DNA of 64,000 nt from Ravibacter sp964559125 (lineage in GTDB: Bacteria > Bacteroidota > Bacteroidia > Cytophagales > Spirosomataceae). The position numbers and the translations under genes are program-made. The notes beneath the pieces are model-generated. The model saw nothing but the letters and a program-made list of their open reading frames with translations, was not told where the DNA came from and did no database searches. The stretch is taken from NCBI GenBank assembly GCA_964559125.1, contig CAZLGW010000016.1, forward strand, positions 1 through 64,000. Direction: 5' to 3'. This document shows positions 1-10,400 of the stretch, one piece after another; positions within the stretch are counted from its first letter, which is position 1, and every line of letters begins with the position of its first letter.

Positions 1-142
1 ATCAATGAAAAACATTTTGCCTTGTAAATTCCTCCAATAAAAGGTTGCAATTCCATTTTCCAATGACAGTACAAGGAGCGTTATCGAAAGCATAGCATCT
101 CCGGGTAAAAATATACAGACCGTAGCGCAGACTGCTTTCGAA

Positions 143-490
143 ATGCGTACCACTCTTTGGTTCGACAGCCGTAACCAGCAATCAGGCACACTGGCTACCC
201 TGGTCGCCTGCGGCCAGTTTACTACCTGCTATAACCTGCTCGAATATATCTACAGGCTCAAGACCAACAGACGCAGGGATGGTATGACTTATTTTGAGCG
301 GCTCTCGCAACAATACCGGCAAAAGGTAGATTTCCTGGAAGACCGCCTGAAAAAAGACTATGAAGCTTTCAGGCAGGACCCTTTCTGGTTATACAACCGT
401 AACGGGCACAGCTTTGACATAAAAGACTTCAAGGACTGCACCGTGGACTCATTTCCCTTTCCGGAAGAAGAATTTGGGGGATTGAGGTGA
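143..490 (+). CDS. Hypothetical protein, 115 aa, only plus-strand gene candidate
   Basis: I do not recognise this protein. It is charged, has no signal peptide or membrane segment, and its middle (residues 45-75) is rich in Lys, Arg and Glu and probably helical. Codon use looks normal for the region, so it is probably real or recently real. The same frame stays open upstream back to position 41, where it meets a TAA at 38-40, and another ATG lies in the same frame at position 5. The gene may therefore be a remnant of a longer one broken by that stop. It converges with the locus A genes across a 23-base gap. Confidence 0.45.
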   Translation: MRTTLWFDSRNQQSGTLATLVACGQFTTCYNLLEYIYRLKTNRRRDGMTYFERLSQQYRQKVDFLEDRLKKDYEAFRQDPFWLYNRNGHSFDIKDFKDCTVDSFPFPEEEFGGLR

Positions 491-513
491 TTTCCTCTAT
501 CAATGTCAATACA

Positions 514-1443
514 TTAGCCACCCGTCGAGCCGACGTTCTTTAATTGTTTGAAAAAGTTTATTTTTTCTAACGATACAAACAATTCGTCATATTGCTCCTT
601 GCTTAGCTCTCTCTGTAACGGTAACCGGCATGCCCCCAGGTCAAATCCTATCATTTTCATAATCGCCTTTTGCGCAGGAATATGCGGATACCGGAGAAAT
701 GCCCTGACCATATTTACCAGCAGAGCTTGTCTGGCACCGGCTTCCTCCATACGTCCTTCGTTAAAGAGGCGTATCATTTCCAGGTATAGCGGCGCAGCAA
801 AATTGTAGGTGCTGCCGACAGCGCCTTTTGCCCCTACCGCCAATGCACTGAGCAGCATTTCGTCGGTACCGTACAGCACATCCATTGTTTCGCCCGCTAC
901 TTCCAGGCATGCCTGGAATTCCCAAAGGGTAGGCGCTGAATACTTGATACCCTTCAGGTTGGGGATTTTCCGGCTGCCTTCTTCGAGAAAGGTAACCATA
1001 TCCATTTCAACGCCGGTAAGCGATGGTATATGATAGTAAAAGAACGGTAACTCCGGCGCCGCAGAAGCTATGGAAGCCATACAATCGACCAGGTTATAGA
1101 CGGAAGTCGGCTTGAAGTAGAAAGCTGCCACCGACGATACCGCGTCTGCCCCGATTTGCTGCGCGTGCCAGGCAAGAATTTTTGCTTCTCCGATACTGGC
1201 ATGCCCGACATGAATGATTAGTTTGATGCGGTCCCGGGCGGCTTCTTTAAAAGCCTCCGCGACAGTCATCCGCTCGGCTGTGGTCAGGTTCGGACCTTCG
1301 CCGTTACTTCCATTTACAAAAACACCGGCAACTCCCTGGTTTATAAGATGTTCGACATAAACGTGTATGAGATCCTTGTCTATTTCTCCCCTACTGTCGA
1401 ATACCGAAAAGTGCGCCGCATATAACCCGTGAAACTTTTGCAT
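514..1443 (-). CDS. N-acetylneuraminate lyase-like aldolase (DHDPS/NAL superfamily)
   Basis: A 309-residue class I aldolase of the dihydrodipicolinate synthase/N-acetylneuraminate lyase superfamily, full length for the family and cytoplasmic. The Schiff-base lysine is K167 in KGIKYS, and the partner tyrosine is Y137 in YYHIPSLTG. That block is typical of sialic acid lyases. The carboxylate-binding loop is GSNGEG at 45-50. The expected reaction is cleavage of N-acetylneuraminate, or a related 2-keto-3-deoxy acid, to pyruvate plus an aldose. It is the last gene of locus A, downstream of a symporter that could supply the substrate. No epimerase (NanE) or kinase (NanK) follows, so a substrate other than Neu5Ac remains possible. 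Confidence 0.85.
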   Translation of the reverse strand: MQKFHGLYAAHFSVFDSRGEIDKDLIHVYVEHLINQGVAGVFVNGSNGEGPNLTTAERMTVAEAFKEAARDRIKLIIHVGHASIGEAKILAWHAQQIGADAVSSVAAFYFKPTSVYNLVDCMASIASAAPELPFFYYHIPSLTGVEMDMVTFLEEGSRKIPNLKGIKYSAPTLWEFQACLEVAGETMDVLYGTDEMLLSALAVGAKGAVGSTYNFAAPLYLEMIRLFNEGRMEEAGARQALLVNMVRAFLRYPHIPAQKAIMKMIGFDLGACRLPLQRELSKEQYDELFVSLEKINFFKQLKNVGSTGG

Positions 1444-1463
1444 AGATGCTTTATTAAAAATTG

Positions 1464-1799
1464 TTATTCCTTAAGGTGAAGATGTACCGATAGTTTGAAA
1501 GAGGCATCGCTTCCGGAAGCCTCCGCATATACTCTCAACCAATTCCCGAAATGCGAAACCCTGGCGAAATAGTGCCCCGGTCGGGTAATTTTTTCAAATA
1601 TAGTACCTTCAGGTATCCAGTTTATCCCGTCTGCAGAAATTTCTACTCTTGCATCAAGAACAGGGTTTTCACCGGATACTTCTTCAACGATGAGAAAAAA
1701 AATCGCTTCCGACGCCCAACCGGCTTCCATGGGGTGCGACTCGAGCTTTTTATTGATATAAATACGACGTTCGACGGCAGAAGCCTGGAAATGTCTCAT
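1464..1799 (-). CDS. Small conserved-looking protein of unknown function, 111 aa
   Basis: I do not recognise this protein. It has no signal peptide. Alternating hydrophobic stretches and the segment around residues 50-62 (DARVEISADGINW) suggest a small all-beta sandwich, as in carbohydrate-binding or bacterial-repeat modules. It sits between the 337-residue unknown protein and the aldolase, 20 bases before the latter, so it is almost certainly co-transcribed with them. A cytoplasmic accessory role in locus A is inferred from position only. It might belong with the small DUF6385-type beta proteins, but that is from memory and untested. Confidence 0.7.
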   Translation of the reverse strand: MRHFQASAVERRIYINKKLESHPMEAGWASEAIFFLIVEEVSGENPVLDARVEISADGINWIPEGTIFEKITRPGHYFARVSHFGNWLRVYAEASGSDASFKLSVHLHLKE

Positions 1800-1838
1800 T
1801 TTGCAAATCTGATTTATTCCTGAAAAAATGTACTGAAC

Positions 1839-2852
1839 CTATACCGGCGAGACAGATGGCTCGCCTGATATCACTACTGAGTCTGCATAGAAAAATACGC
1901 GTCTGTTCGTGTCGTTTTCTACCCACATCCCGGGATTGAACAGCCCTTTTATCCGCGCATAGGGAGCGGTTGGCGTTGCCGGGATCCCCCGGAGGTCGAA
2001 TACGCGATCGCCGGACTGCAGCTCGACATACTCTCTTTTTTCGGTATCTATGAGCAGCCTCAGGTACGACCAGTTAATTTTGTCGTCACTTTCGTTGTAG
2101 CAAAGATCCTGGTAGCCTTCAGGAACCCATATATAGCCGTCGGTGGATCCGTCGGCATAGCGTTTCCCATACCACATGTTGTCGACTCCTCTCTTGCACC
2201 AGTCGTTCTCGACACCATAGGCCCATTCCGTATCCGTCACATTGGCGGCCTGGAAGAGCTGCCAACGTCTGACCATTTCCCCGTTGACCGAATTGAGGTA
2301 CCTGGCCCCGATGAAGTAGCGCGCCTCTTCATCCTGCACATCAAAGAAGATCCCGAAGGCGCGTATGTCCTTTTCGCTTATCCCCTGCCGGTCCTGCTCC
2401 GGGGTGTAGGTGAACCAGGTTTCAAACTGTCGCAACCCCTTGGGCAGATGCGTGGTAAGACGTTTGATCGCGTGCGACATGCTGCCGGGGGCTGGGGGGA
2501 ATTCATACGGGTTTGCTACCGGGCGCGTGGCCAGCTTAAGCGAGTAGGTGCCATCCATGGAGCCGTGGGTACCGGCCAACCGGTAGCTGGCCGAGCTGAT
2601 CATGACCGGCCCCCATTGGGTTTTTTCTACCTGGCTATCCCTCAGAAGGTTAAAATTCTGCCCGACATAGTTGGGATGCAAGTCCATCCAGCCGCACAGG
2701 CCCCTGTCAAAATCGTCGTAGCAGATGATGTGCGACAAAGGCTGATATTTCGACAGGCCGGAATCAATAAGCTGCACCCGCGTAACAGGCTGCTTTGTTT
2801 GTTCCGGCTGTTGTATGCTATTCCCGTTATATGAGTTTTTGTGCGTTGTCAT
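1839..2852 (-). CDS. Unrecognised 337-aa protein, lectin-like beta fold suspected, operon partner of symporter
   Basis: There is no signal peptide: the N-terminus is polar and rich in Gln and Asn. The body is rich in Trp, Tyr and Asp (for example CYDDFDRGLCGWMDLHP at about 45-60, and repeated W-Y-G patterns near 215-245), suggesting a beta-sandwich or jelly-roll that binds or cleaves sugars. Its start codon overlaps the symporter stop in an ATGA arrangement at 2849-2852, implying translational coupling and matched expression. A leaderless protein tied to an inner-membrane transporter would act on imported substrate in the cytoplasm. It resembles what I recall of DUF6772-type proteins, but this is not confirmed. 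The gene is certain; the function is unknown. Confidence 0.75.
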   Translation of the reverse strand: MTTHKNSYNGNSIQQPEQTKQPVTRVQLIDSGLSKYQPLSHIICYDDFDRGLCGWMDLHPNYVGQNFNLLRDSQVEKTQWGPVMISSASYRLAGTHGSMDGTYSLKLATRPVANPYEFPPAPGSMSHAIKRLTTHLPKGLRQFETWFTYTPEQDRQGISEKDIRAFGIFFDVQDEEARYFIGARYLNSVNGEMVRRWQLFQAANVTDTEWAYGVENDWCKRGVDNMWYGKRYADGSTDGYIWVPEGYQDLCYNESDDKINWSYLRLLIDTEKREYVELQSGDRVFDLRGIPATPTAPYARIKGLFNPGMWVENDTNRRVFFYADSVVISGEPSVSPV

Positions 2853-4333
2853 TGATTATGTGTTTGTTCTGTTGTATGAGCTACCGCCTTTCTGCTGAAA
2901 ACCAGGTTTAGCTGATTGCTATCCGGTTTTTCTTTTAAAATGAAGCTGGTGAGATTCCCGGATATCAGCGTAGCAGTCCCCCCGATGGCGCTGTACCACA
3001 TGTAAGAAACGCCGGTTAGTGTCGCAACTGCGAGTACGACCAGAAACCCTGTGGCAAACCCGGTCAGGGCGCCTTTAGGGCCGGCATTTTTGCTCAGCAT
3101 TCCCAGCAGGAACACACCGACAAGGGCGCCTCCGAAGAAGTTGATTATTGATGTAGCCGCTTCAAGAATATTGCCCAACCTACCGCCGAAGCAAGCCAGA
3201 CCGGTAGAAAACAGGCCGATGACGAGCGTAACGGTTCTGGCTAAAGATACCGAGGCCTCCCTGCTCCTGAATCGGTTATAAAAATCCGACAGGTAGACGG
3301 TGGTCAGCGAATTGAGCACCGAACTGATGGTCGACATAGCCGCAGCAAACAAAGCTGCAATAAGAAATCCGCGGAAACCGACCGGCAGTTCATCAATCAC
3401 AAACCTGATAAATACCTGATTGGTCTCAATATCCGTACGGCCGCGCTGTTGATAGAAAGCAAATAACGTAGCACCTTCAAAGAAAATAAGAAACCCGATC
3501 AGCGTGGCTACCAGGACTGACGCTATAAACGCATACCGCGACTTATTGAGGGAATCGACCGTCAGGAAGCGCTGCATTTCGGCCTGGTCGGTGCCAAACT
3601 GGGAAATGATGAGGAAGGTTCCGCCGATTATCCCGCTCCAGACGGTATAGGTATCGGTGAATGAAGTGGAAAAGTTGAAATAATTAAACTTCCCGTTTTC
3701 TTTCCCCAATGCCAGAACTTCGCTGAAACCGCCTTCGATACCATTGATGGCTACTGTTATGATCACCACTATTCCGCCGAGCATAATCAGCAGTTGGGGC
3801 ACATCGGTCCAGATCACCGCTTTCATCCCTCCCATCATTGTATAAACAGTGGTCAAAACGCCGGTTACAAGAACAATTAAGATAATGTCAAGTCCTGTAA
3901 GTACGCTGATAATGATAGCGGGAGCATAAATACCGACTGCGAGAAAGCTGCTTTTAAAAAGTATGAAAAGGCCGCTGCCAACCAGTCGTACGGTCAGGTT
4001 AAAACGCTTTTCCAGGTACTCGTAAATAGAGTACACTTTGAGTTTAAAGAAAAACGGCAGGATGACGACGCAAATGACCAGGATAGCGAAAGGCAGTGCA
4101 AGACGGTACTGCAGGAAAGAGAAATCGGTGCTATAGCCGAGGCCGACTGCGCCGATATAGGAAATGGCGCTGGTTACCGTGGCGATACCGGCAACCGCCG
4201 CCGCCCACCATGGAATAGTGCCCCCACCCATAAGGAAATCTTTCAGGGACTTTTGAGATTTACTGAAAAAGCCGGCCAGTACGACAACCCCGGTAAAATA
4301 GGCAAACAGTATGATGTAGTCTATAGAATGCAT
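2849..4333 (-). CDS. Sodium:solute symporter (SSS family)
   Basis: A 494-residue inner-membrane protein with about 13 hydrophobic segments, usual for the sodium/solute symporter family. Recognisable family features are the N-terminal YFTGVVVLAGFFSKSQKSLKDFLMGG stretch (given here only as a pattern: Tyr/Phe-rich helix, then S-x-x-D-F-L-x-G-G), the FGTDQAEMQRF block near 245-255, and the FRGFLIAALFAAAMST helix near 325-340. Several SSS members carry sialic acids or other sugars with sodium. Its place between a SusC/SusD pair and a NAL-type aldolase suggests it brings the monosaccharide or sugar acid released in the periplasm into the cytoplasm. It overlaps the next gene by 4 bases. Confidence 0.9.
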   Translation of the reverse strand: MHSIDYIILFAYFTGVVVLAGFFSKSQKSLKDFLMGGGTIPWWAAAVAGIATVTSAISYIGAVGLGYSTDFSFLQYRLALPFAILVICVVILPFFFKLKVYSIYEYLEKRFNLTVRLVGSGLFILFKSSFLAVGIYAPAIIISVLTGLDIILIVLVTGVLTTVYTMMGGMKAVIWTDVPQLLIMLGGIVVIITVAINGIEGGFSEVLALGKENGKFNYFNFSTSFTDTYTVWSGIIGGTFLIISQFGTDQAEMQRFLTVDSLNKSRYAFIASVLVATLIGFLIFFEGATLFAFYQQRGRTDIETNQVFIRFVIDELPVGFRGFLIAALFAAAMSTISSVLNSLTTVYLSDFYNRFRSREASVSLARTVTLVIGLFSTGLACFGGRLGNILEAATSIINFFGGALVGVFLLGMLSKNAGPKGALTGFATGFLVVLAVATLTGVSYMWYSAIGGTATLISGNLTSFILKEKPDSNQLNLVFSRKAVAHTTEQTHNQ

Positions 4334-4345
4334 ACCCGGGGAATA

Positions 4346-5833
4346 TTACAGGAAAGTGTAGCTAAAAAGGTCGCCGTTTTTCAGATAGAACCTGATACGG
4401 AAGGTTGTGTTTCCGGGCAATGTGTTTTTGTTGCGCCACCTGACGGGTTGCCGCACAGAATCGGCATGCAGGGGAATACAATCCTGTTTTGTGTAACCTT
4501 GCAGCGGTCTTCCGCCTTCGTCGGTCAGCTCCGCCGACAATACGCCGTTCCGGGCATCGGCGTTGACGACCAGTTCTCTACCGCCGGGTTTGAAAAGAAT
4601 GGTTTCAACAAATCCTTCTTCCTTTTCTGCCCGCAGGGAAACCATCCCGTCGATACGCCAGGAAGCGCGTGCAATGGACATTACTTTATCGGGAAGATAT
4701 CCTCCGTGGGTAGTCGTCATGGCAGTATAGTATATCCAGATCTGATCGTTATGAATAACGGGCGCGTTACATAGTCCGAGGATACTCCCCGAATCATAGG
4801 GATAAGGCCCCAGGGGAATGACCGGTGAACGATCTGAGCATCTGTGCCAGTTTCTGCCGTTGCGGCTGTGAACCAGTTGGATGTCTATGGGACCATCTGC
4901 ATTACTCTGCGCCCAGCCCGACCCCTTTTGTACTTTCGGCTCTCCTGTACGCCGGAAATGGGTAACGAGCCCCAGCCATTGCCCGGCATAAGGAAAAGCA
5001 GACATGTTGTAAAATTCGGAATGTGTTCCGTCAGGAAGCCTGCGTGCTTCCAGGTGATCGGTTTCATCGGTAACCATTACCGGCTCGGGGGAAGACCAGT
5101 TCTGCATGTCGTTGCTGACCGACAGGAAGATCTGCCTGGTTTTGATCCCCGGGTACTTATAGGTTTTGTGAAAGGCCAGGTATTCATGAGTAACCGGATC
5201 CTGGGCCAGTGTGATCGTATCGCTGCTTTCGAGAATCGGGTTTTTAGGATAGAGCTTCCAACTGATACCGTCGGCCGAATGGGCAGCCATATACCCGACC
5301 CCGTTACCCGAGCCTACTGCCTTGTAGCGTTTGGATGGATCTTTTTCCCATTGATCATAGATGAAACTGGGGGAATGAAATTCGAACAGATCGATCTTAT
5401 TGTTTTTTTCGGCGGGATTCACTACCGGGCGCTCCCAGTTGACGCCGTCAGGAGAAGTGGCATAATAGTTATTGCGAATACGATTGTACCACATCCTGAA
5501 ATTTCCCGATTCCTGATCTTCGAGCACCGTACCGTATATATAGATCCGGCGGTCTTTTTTTCCGTCAGTGATCTCTCCCTGCTCCCAGGGCATGTCGGCT
5601 TCAAGCACGGGTTTTTCGAGCTTACCGGCAGCATGTGCTTTCCGATGAAGGCCTTTCAGCACGTTGATCATCCGGTCGTCTGCAAATATGTGCTTTTCAC
5701 CTGCTCCGGCGGATGGCCCGAACGACGGCTTATCTTTGCTAAGAGGGAACCTGCTGAAAACAGGAAGATTTAGTGAGCTGATTCCGGCAAGCCCAATGCC
5801 GCTTCTTACGAATTTTCTTCTGTCGAGTTTCAT
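4346..5833 (-). CDS. Tat-exported beta-propeller glycosidase-like protein (GH43/GH32 fold)
   Basis: This 495-residue protein opens with a twin-arginine leader (DRRKFVRSGIGLAG, residues 4-17), so it is exported folded. The rest has repeated blades of the type found in five-bladed propeller glycosidases: 'YYATSPDGVNWERP', 'YMAAHSADGISWKLY', 'FLSVSNDMQNWSSP' and 'LVHSRNGRNWHRC'. A C-terminal beta domain runs from about 410. The closest fit is the GH43/GH32/GH68-like or BNR superfamily; I cannot assign a GH family or catalytic residues. It follows SusD in locus A and probably trims the imported oligosaccharide in the periplasm to a monomer for the symporter. A sialidase role is possible but no FRIP motif was seen. 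Confidence 0.75.
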   Translation of the reverse strand: MKLDRRKFVRSGIGLAGISSLNLPVFSRFPLSKDKPSFGPSAGAGEKHIFADDRMINVLKGLHRKAHAAGKLEKPVLEADMPWEQGEITDGKKDRRIYIYGTVLEDQESGNFRMWYNRIRNNYYATSPDGVNWERPVVNPAEKNNKIDLFEFHSPSFIYDQWEKDPSKRYKAVGSGNGVGYMAAHSADGISWKLYPKNPILESSDTITLAQDPVTHEYLAFHKTYKYPGIKTRQIFLSVSNDMQNWSSPEPVMVTDETDHLEARRLPDGTHSEFYNMSAFPYAGQWLGLVTHFRRTGEPKVQKGSGWAQSNADGPIDIQLVHSRNGRNWHRCSDRSPVIPLGPYPYDSGSILGLCNAPVIHNDQIWIYYTAMTTTHGGYLPDKVMSIARASWRIDGMVSLRAEKEEGFVETILFKPGGRELVVNADARNGVLSAELTDEGGRPLQGYTKQDCIPLHADSVRQPVRWRNKNTLPGNTTFRIRFYLKNGDLFSYTFL

Positions 5834-5883
5834 AATTTAGTTTAAAAAGAGCGAAATAGCGCTGATCCGTACCTGTAGACAGG

Positions 5884-7479
5884 TTATTTCCATTCCGGGT
5901 GCTGCTCGAGTTTTGTAGACTGATCGATCGCTGACTGCGGAATAGGCCACACATAATGCCTTGCAGGGTCGAAGGTCCGTACCTGTACATTTTTTTCAAC
6001 GAGAAACGGGCTGCCGTCGGCTTTTTTAGGGCCGTCTTCCCATTGAGAGAGGTCCATACTTTTCAACTGGACGTTCAGTACCCTTTCCGCCATTTTCCAG
6101 CGGATGATGTCGTCATATCGCAGTCCTTCGCCGGCCAGTTCCACCCTTCTCTCATTCCTGATAAAGTTTCGCATGGCAGATTGATCCGCATATCGCTGCC
6201 GGTCTACCGGCGGCATTCCGGCCCGCAGGCGGATCTGGTCAAGCGCCTCATAAACCGATTCATCGGGCCCGGAAGCTTCATTCCTGGCTTCGGCATACAT
6301 CAGGAGCAGGTCGGCATACCGGAACAGGTTCCAGTTTAAGTGCATAGGTCTGAAACGGTTCCGGAAATCCACAATTCCCTTTTTGAAATACATATAGGTA
6401 AAGGCAAAATTGGCTTCAGTACCGGTCAGATCCAGGGGAGGATAAGTTTCGTTCAGCGTCTGGCCGTGCCACAGAAACGTATCATAAAACCTGGGATCCC
6501 GGTTATCAAAAGGTCTCTTCGGGTCGTACAGAGGCGATTCTGCTATGGAATAGCCGTCTTTCATTTCAAAAGAGCTGACCAACTCCGGGGAAGGCAAGAT
6601 CAACGCGTGCGCATTATACAATACCGGGGCAAATCTGAGGCTTATATCGTGTGTTTTGACATTTTCGACATACTGCAACTCCAGGATGACGCCGCTTTTT
6701 CTATTATTGAATGCGGTAAGGTAAAGCTCATTGAACCGGGGATGCAACGAATATATTCCCAGGTCCGTTACCTGCCTGGCCGCAGCGGCAGCTTCACTCC
6801 ATTTTTCGTTATACAGCAATACGCGTGTCTTGAGGAAAAGTGCAGCTCCTTTGGTAATTTTCCCGGTCTGGTTTTCCGGCCAGGTCAGCGGCAAAGCCCC
6901 TACGGCTTCGTCGAGTTGCTGCAGAAGGTAGTCGAGCACCTGCCCTTTGGGCGTGACACTTACGTCGCTCTCGGCAATGGAAACCACTTTCGTGATCAGC
7001 GGCACATCGCGGAAACGGGTGATAAGCTTGAAGTATTCATAGGCAAGGAAAAACTTCACCTGGCCGGACAGTTCCTTCCGCTTTGACTCCGAAAGCCCGG
7101 GAACCCGGTCGATATTCTCAAAGAACTCATGACATAACCTGATATTGGTATAATTCCACGCATTCTCTACCCGCGAATCGTTCGATTGAAACGTGCCGTT
7201 GGCAATATTGTTAAGCGCATCCGTAGCGCGGCCATAGGCATTGTCGCTGTAAGCTTCCTGGGTCGTCACATGCACGCCTCCCAGTCCGTTCATGCTGGCT
7301 CCCCCGAAGCTGTATAAGTTGTTTACCCACATCTCGGCCTGCTCTTCGGAAGTCCAGAATGTTTCCATCGAAACCTGGCTCAACGGAGCCTTATCCAGGA
7401 AGTCATTGCACGACGTCAATAAAGTACAAAAGCAGAGAGCTATTAGAATACCGGCTTTATTTTGTGCTTTCATGGTCAT
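5884..7479 (-). CDS. SusD/RagB-type outer-membrane lipoprotein (locus A)
   Basis: A 531-residue SusD-like surface glycan-binding lipoprotein. The leader ends at a lipobox (LCFCTLLTSC, Cys about residue 24), followed by NDFLDKAPLSQVS, the standard start of mature SusD proteins. The C-terminus has the family block RVELAGEGLRYDDIIRWK and the final HYVWPIPQSAIDQS...LEQHPEW. It forms the lid on the SusC channel encoded 8 bases upstream and selects the oligosaccharide to import. Two ATG codons (7479 and 7473) lie close together in MTMKAQ; either may be used. Confidence 0.95.
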   Translation of the reverse strand: MTMKAQNKAGILIALCFCTLLTSCNDFLDKAPLSQVSMETFWTSEEQAEMWVNNLYSFGGASMNGLGGVHVTTQEAYSDNAYGRATDALNNIANGTFQSNDSRVENAWNYTNIRLCHEFFENIDRVPGLSESKRKELSGQVKFFLAYEYFKLITRFRDVPLITKVVSIAESDVSVTPKGQVLDYLLQQLDEAVGALPLTWPENQTGKITKGAALFLKTRVLLYNEKWSEAAAAARQVTDLGIYSLHPRFNELYLTAFNNRKSGVILELQYVENVKTHDISLRFAPVLYNAHALILPSPELVSSFEMKDGYSIAESPLYDPKRPFDNRDPRFYDTFLWHGQTLNETYPPLDLTGTEANFAFTYMYFKKGIVDFRNRFRPMHLNWNLFRYADLLLMYAEARNEASGPDESVYEALDQIRLRAGMPPVDRQRYADQSAMRNFIRNERRVELAGEGLRYDDIIRWKMAERVLNVQLKSMDLSQWEDGPKKADGSPFLVEKNVQVRTFDPARHYVWPIPQSAIDQSTKLEQHPEWK

Positions 7480-7487
7480 AAACGGGT

Positions 7488-10400
7488 TTAGAAATTAACA
7501 TTAACTCCCAGGTTATACATCTTTGGAAGCGGGTATATAGCCGCGCCGGGAAGCTCCGGATCGTAGCCCAGGTATTTGGTAATGACAAACAGGTTTTCTC
7601 CTCCGATATATATTCTTACCGGATTTGCTTTTCCTTTGCTGTCGGCCCTGGTGTTCAGAGAGTAGCCCAGCTGCAGGTTTTTGAGCCTGAAGTAAGAAGC
7701 GTCTTCAAGCCAGAAGCTGGAGAACTGTGTGTTTACGTTATTCAACTGCCCGTTCCTTGTTTTCGGAAATCTTGCATCGGGAGTTTCGGGAGTCCAGCGG
7801 TCGAGGTGGTAGGTCCTCACGGTGGAATTATCGCGATCGAAATTGAACGCGGTATGTCCCTGGCTTAGCTGGAGATTCTTCATAACCCCCTGGGCGAATA
7901 CGAGCAGGTCAAACGCTTTATAGCTGAAGTTCAGCCTTATGCCAAAGGGAAGCCGGGAATCGGACCGCCCCAGCCTCACCCGGTCATCGGGGGTGATCCG
8001 GTCTGCGGCGCCGCCGTTCTCTTCATAGCGCAGATCGCCCGGAGAAGTAATGGCGTTCTGAAAAGGGGCATTGGCCACCTCCTCTTCCGTCTGGAAGATG
8101 CCTGTTGCCTTCAGGCCGTACCATTCGTTCATAGGTCGCCCTTCTTCGGTAATCTGGTTCCCGGCGATCCTGGGGCTTGTCCCTACCATGTCAATTACTT
8201 TATTGGTAGCATCCGATACCTGCAGGGTTATGCCATACGAAAAGTCGCTGATTTTGTTCCGGTGGTGTAATTCCAGCTCCCATCCTTTGTTCTCCACTGT
8301 GCCTGCGTTCTGGACAGGTGCGGCCTGGCCGAAGGTGGTAGGAATCGGCAACTGCAGCAGGATATCTTTTGTTTTTTCCTTAAACAGCTCGATGTTGAAT
8401 TCCAGTAAGCCGGCCAGCAGGTTGCCCTCAATACCCAGGTTGATCGATTCTTTTGTCTCCCAGGTGAGCAAAGGGTTGGGAGCCCCGCCCGGCCTTACTC
8501 CCCTGAAAGGAGCTCCGTTAAAGAAAACCGTATTTTGTACCAGTGTATTGGCAAAAGGATAGTTTCCCGCTACATTCTGGTTTCCTACCTGTCCCCACGA
8601 CGCCCTTATTTTCAAAAATGAAATAGTCCGGGAGTCTTTCAAAAAGCTTTCCTGGGATAATACCCATCCTGCGGAAACCGATGGAAATGTACCCCAGCGA
8701 ATGTCTTTCGCAAACCTGGAAGATCCGTCGCGGCGCACAATCCCTTCTACATAGTATTTGTCCTGGTAAGAATAATTGACTCTCGAAATAAAAGATGCCA
8801 GCGACCAGTCGGAAGCCCCGCCCGAGATATTCCACAGGTTCCGGTCTCCGCTACCGGCGCCGATGGTATATAAGCCGTCGGTTAAAAAGTCCCGGGTCTG
8901 TACATAATCATTTAATTCGCTGTACCATTCTGCAGCAGTCCCGGCCATCACCGAAAAATGATGTTCCTTCAGGCGTTTGGAATAGCTGGCCAGGAAATTC
9001 AGATTCTGGAAAATATTGGAAGAGTTGTCTACCGACAAGATGTTAAAATCGGTATACGAAGCGACCTCTTCCGGGTTCTGCTGCTGATAGTAGGTGATTT
9101 TTTTCTGGTAGTTCCGTAGCCGGGTGCCGCTGTTGGTCAGTCCGTAAGTTCCGGTAATAGTGAGGTCGGGCAAGGGATTATAATCTATGACGAAATTTCC
9201 GAGTATCCTGGTGTTCTTCAGCAGTTCCTGTCCTCCGTCTTCCGACGCAAGCGCTATGGGGTTACGCCCGGCGCCCGTACCTTCCGGATGTTGCAGCCAT
9301 TTACCGTCTTCGCTTTGAATGGCATGCAGTCTCGGCTTTTGGGCTACCAGGTCGAACAGGCCCGTATAAGCCGGCGCAGTCCTTGTCGACGGGGAAATGC
9401 CGCCTTTGAGGCTGAATCTTAATTTATTGGAAATCTTCAGGTTCTGATTGACCTGTATGTTGAACCTTTCATAACCGCTGTTGATGACGATACCGTCCTG
9501 CTTTAAATAGCCAAGCGATAAATAATAGTCGTAGCGGTCGCTGCCCCCGGAAGCGCTGAAGTTATGGTTTTGCTGCAATGCCTGGCGCATCAGCGCCTTT
9601 TCCCAGTCATAGTCTTTAAAGCCCGGCGAGCTGAACTCGGCAATTTCGGCATCGCTGTATTTGGCCGGAAGCCCGTCGTTGGCTCTTGCTTCGTTGGAAA
9701 GAAGCGCGTGGTCGAGGGACGAAACCTTTTCGGCAAACCGGGAAGGGCTTTGCAGACTGACTAACCCGCTGTAGTTGAACCGGGGCGGGCCCGATCTGCC
9801 GCTTTTTGTCGTGACGATGATCACACCACCGGTGGCCCTGGAGCCATAGATGGCAGCTGCCGCTGCGTCTTTAAGAACGCTTACACTTTCCACGTCGTTG
9901 GGGTTTACCCTGTCGAGTGAAGAGGGTACGCCGTCGATAATCGTCAGTACCGGGTTGCCGGAAAACGTACTAATACCCCGGATCCGCATACTAACTCCCT
10001 GACTACCCGGCTGTCCGTTGGTATTTTCTATGTTCAGACCGGGCACCAGTCCCTGCAACGCCTGATCCAGTCTTGTCACCGGGCGGTTTTCTATCTCAGC
10101 GCCTTTTACTGTCGAAATCGCCCCCGTAATATCGCTTCTCCGCTGCTGACCATACCCCACGACTACCACTTCTTCCAGCGCCTGCTGATCCTGCTGAAGT
10201 ACGACAGACAGCGTTGTCCGGCCGTCGGGCTGTATCTCCTGCGTCCTATACCCGATAAAAGAAAATACGAGTATTCCGTTCCGGTCGGGTATGACCAGTT
10301 CAAAGCGACCTTCTACGTCGGTTGTAGTTCCGGTCGTTGTTCCTTTGACGGTGATATTCACCCCCGGGAGCGGAAGATTGTCTTCTCCTTTTACTTCCCC

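Noticed and set aside
514..1443. Dihydrodipicolinate synthase (dapA)
   Set aside because: The YYHIPSLTG block and the transporter/SusCD context fit sialic acid lyase-type aldolases, not lysine synthesis.
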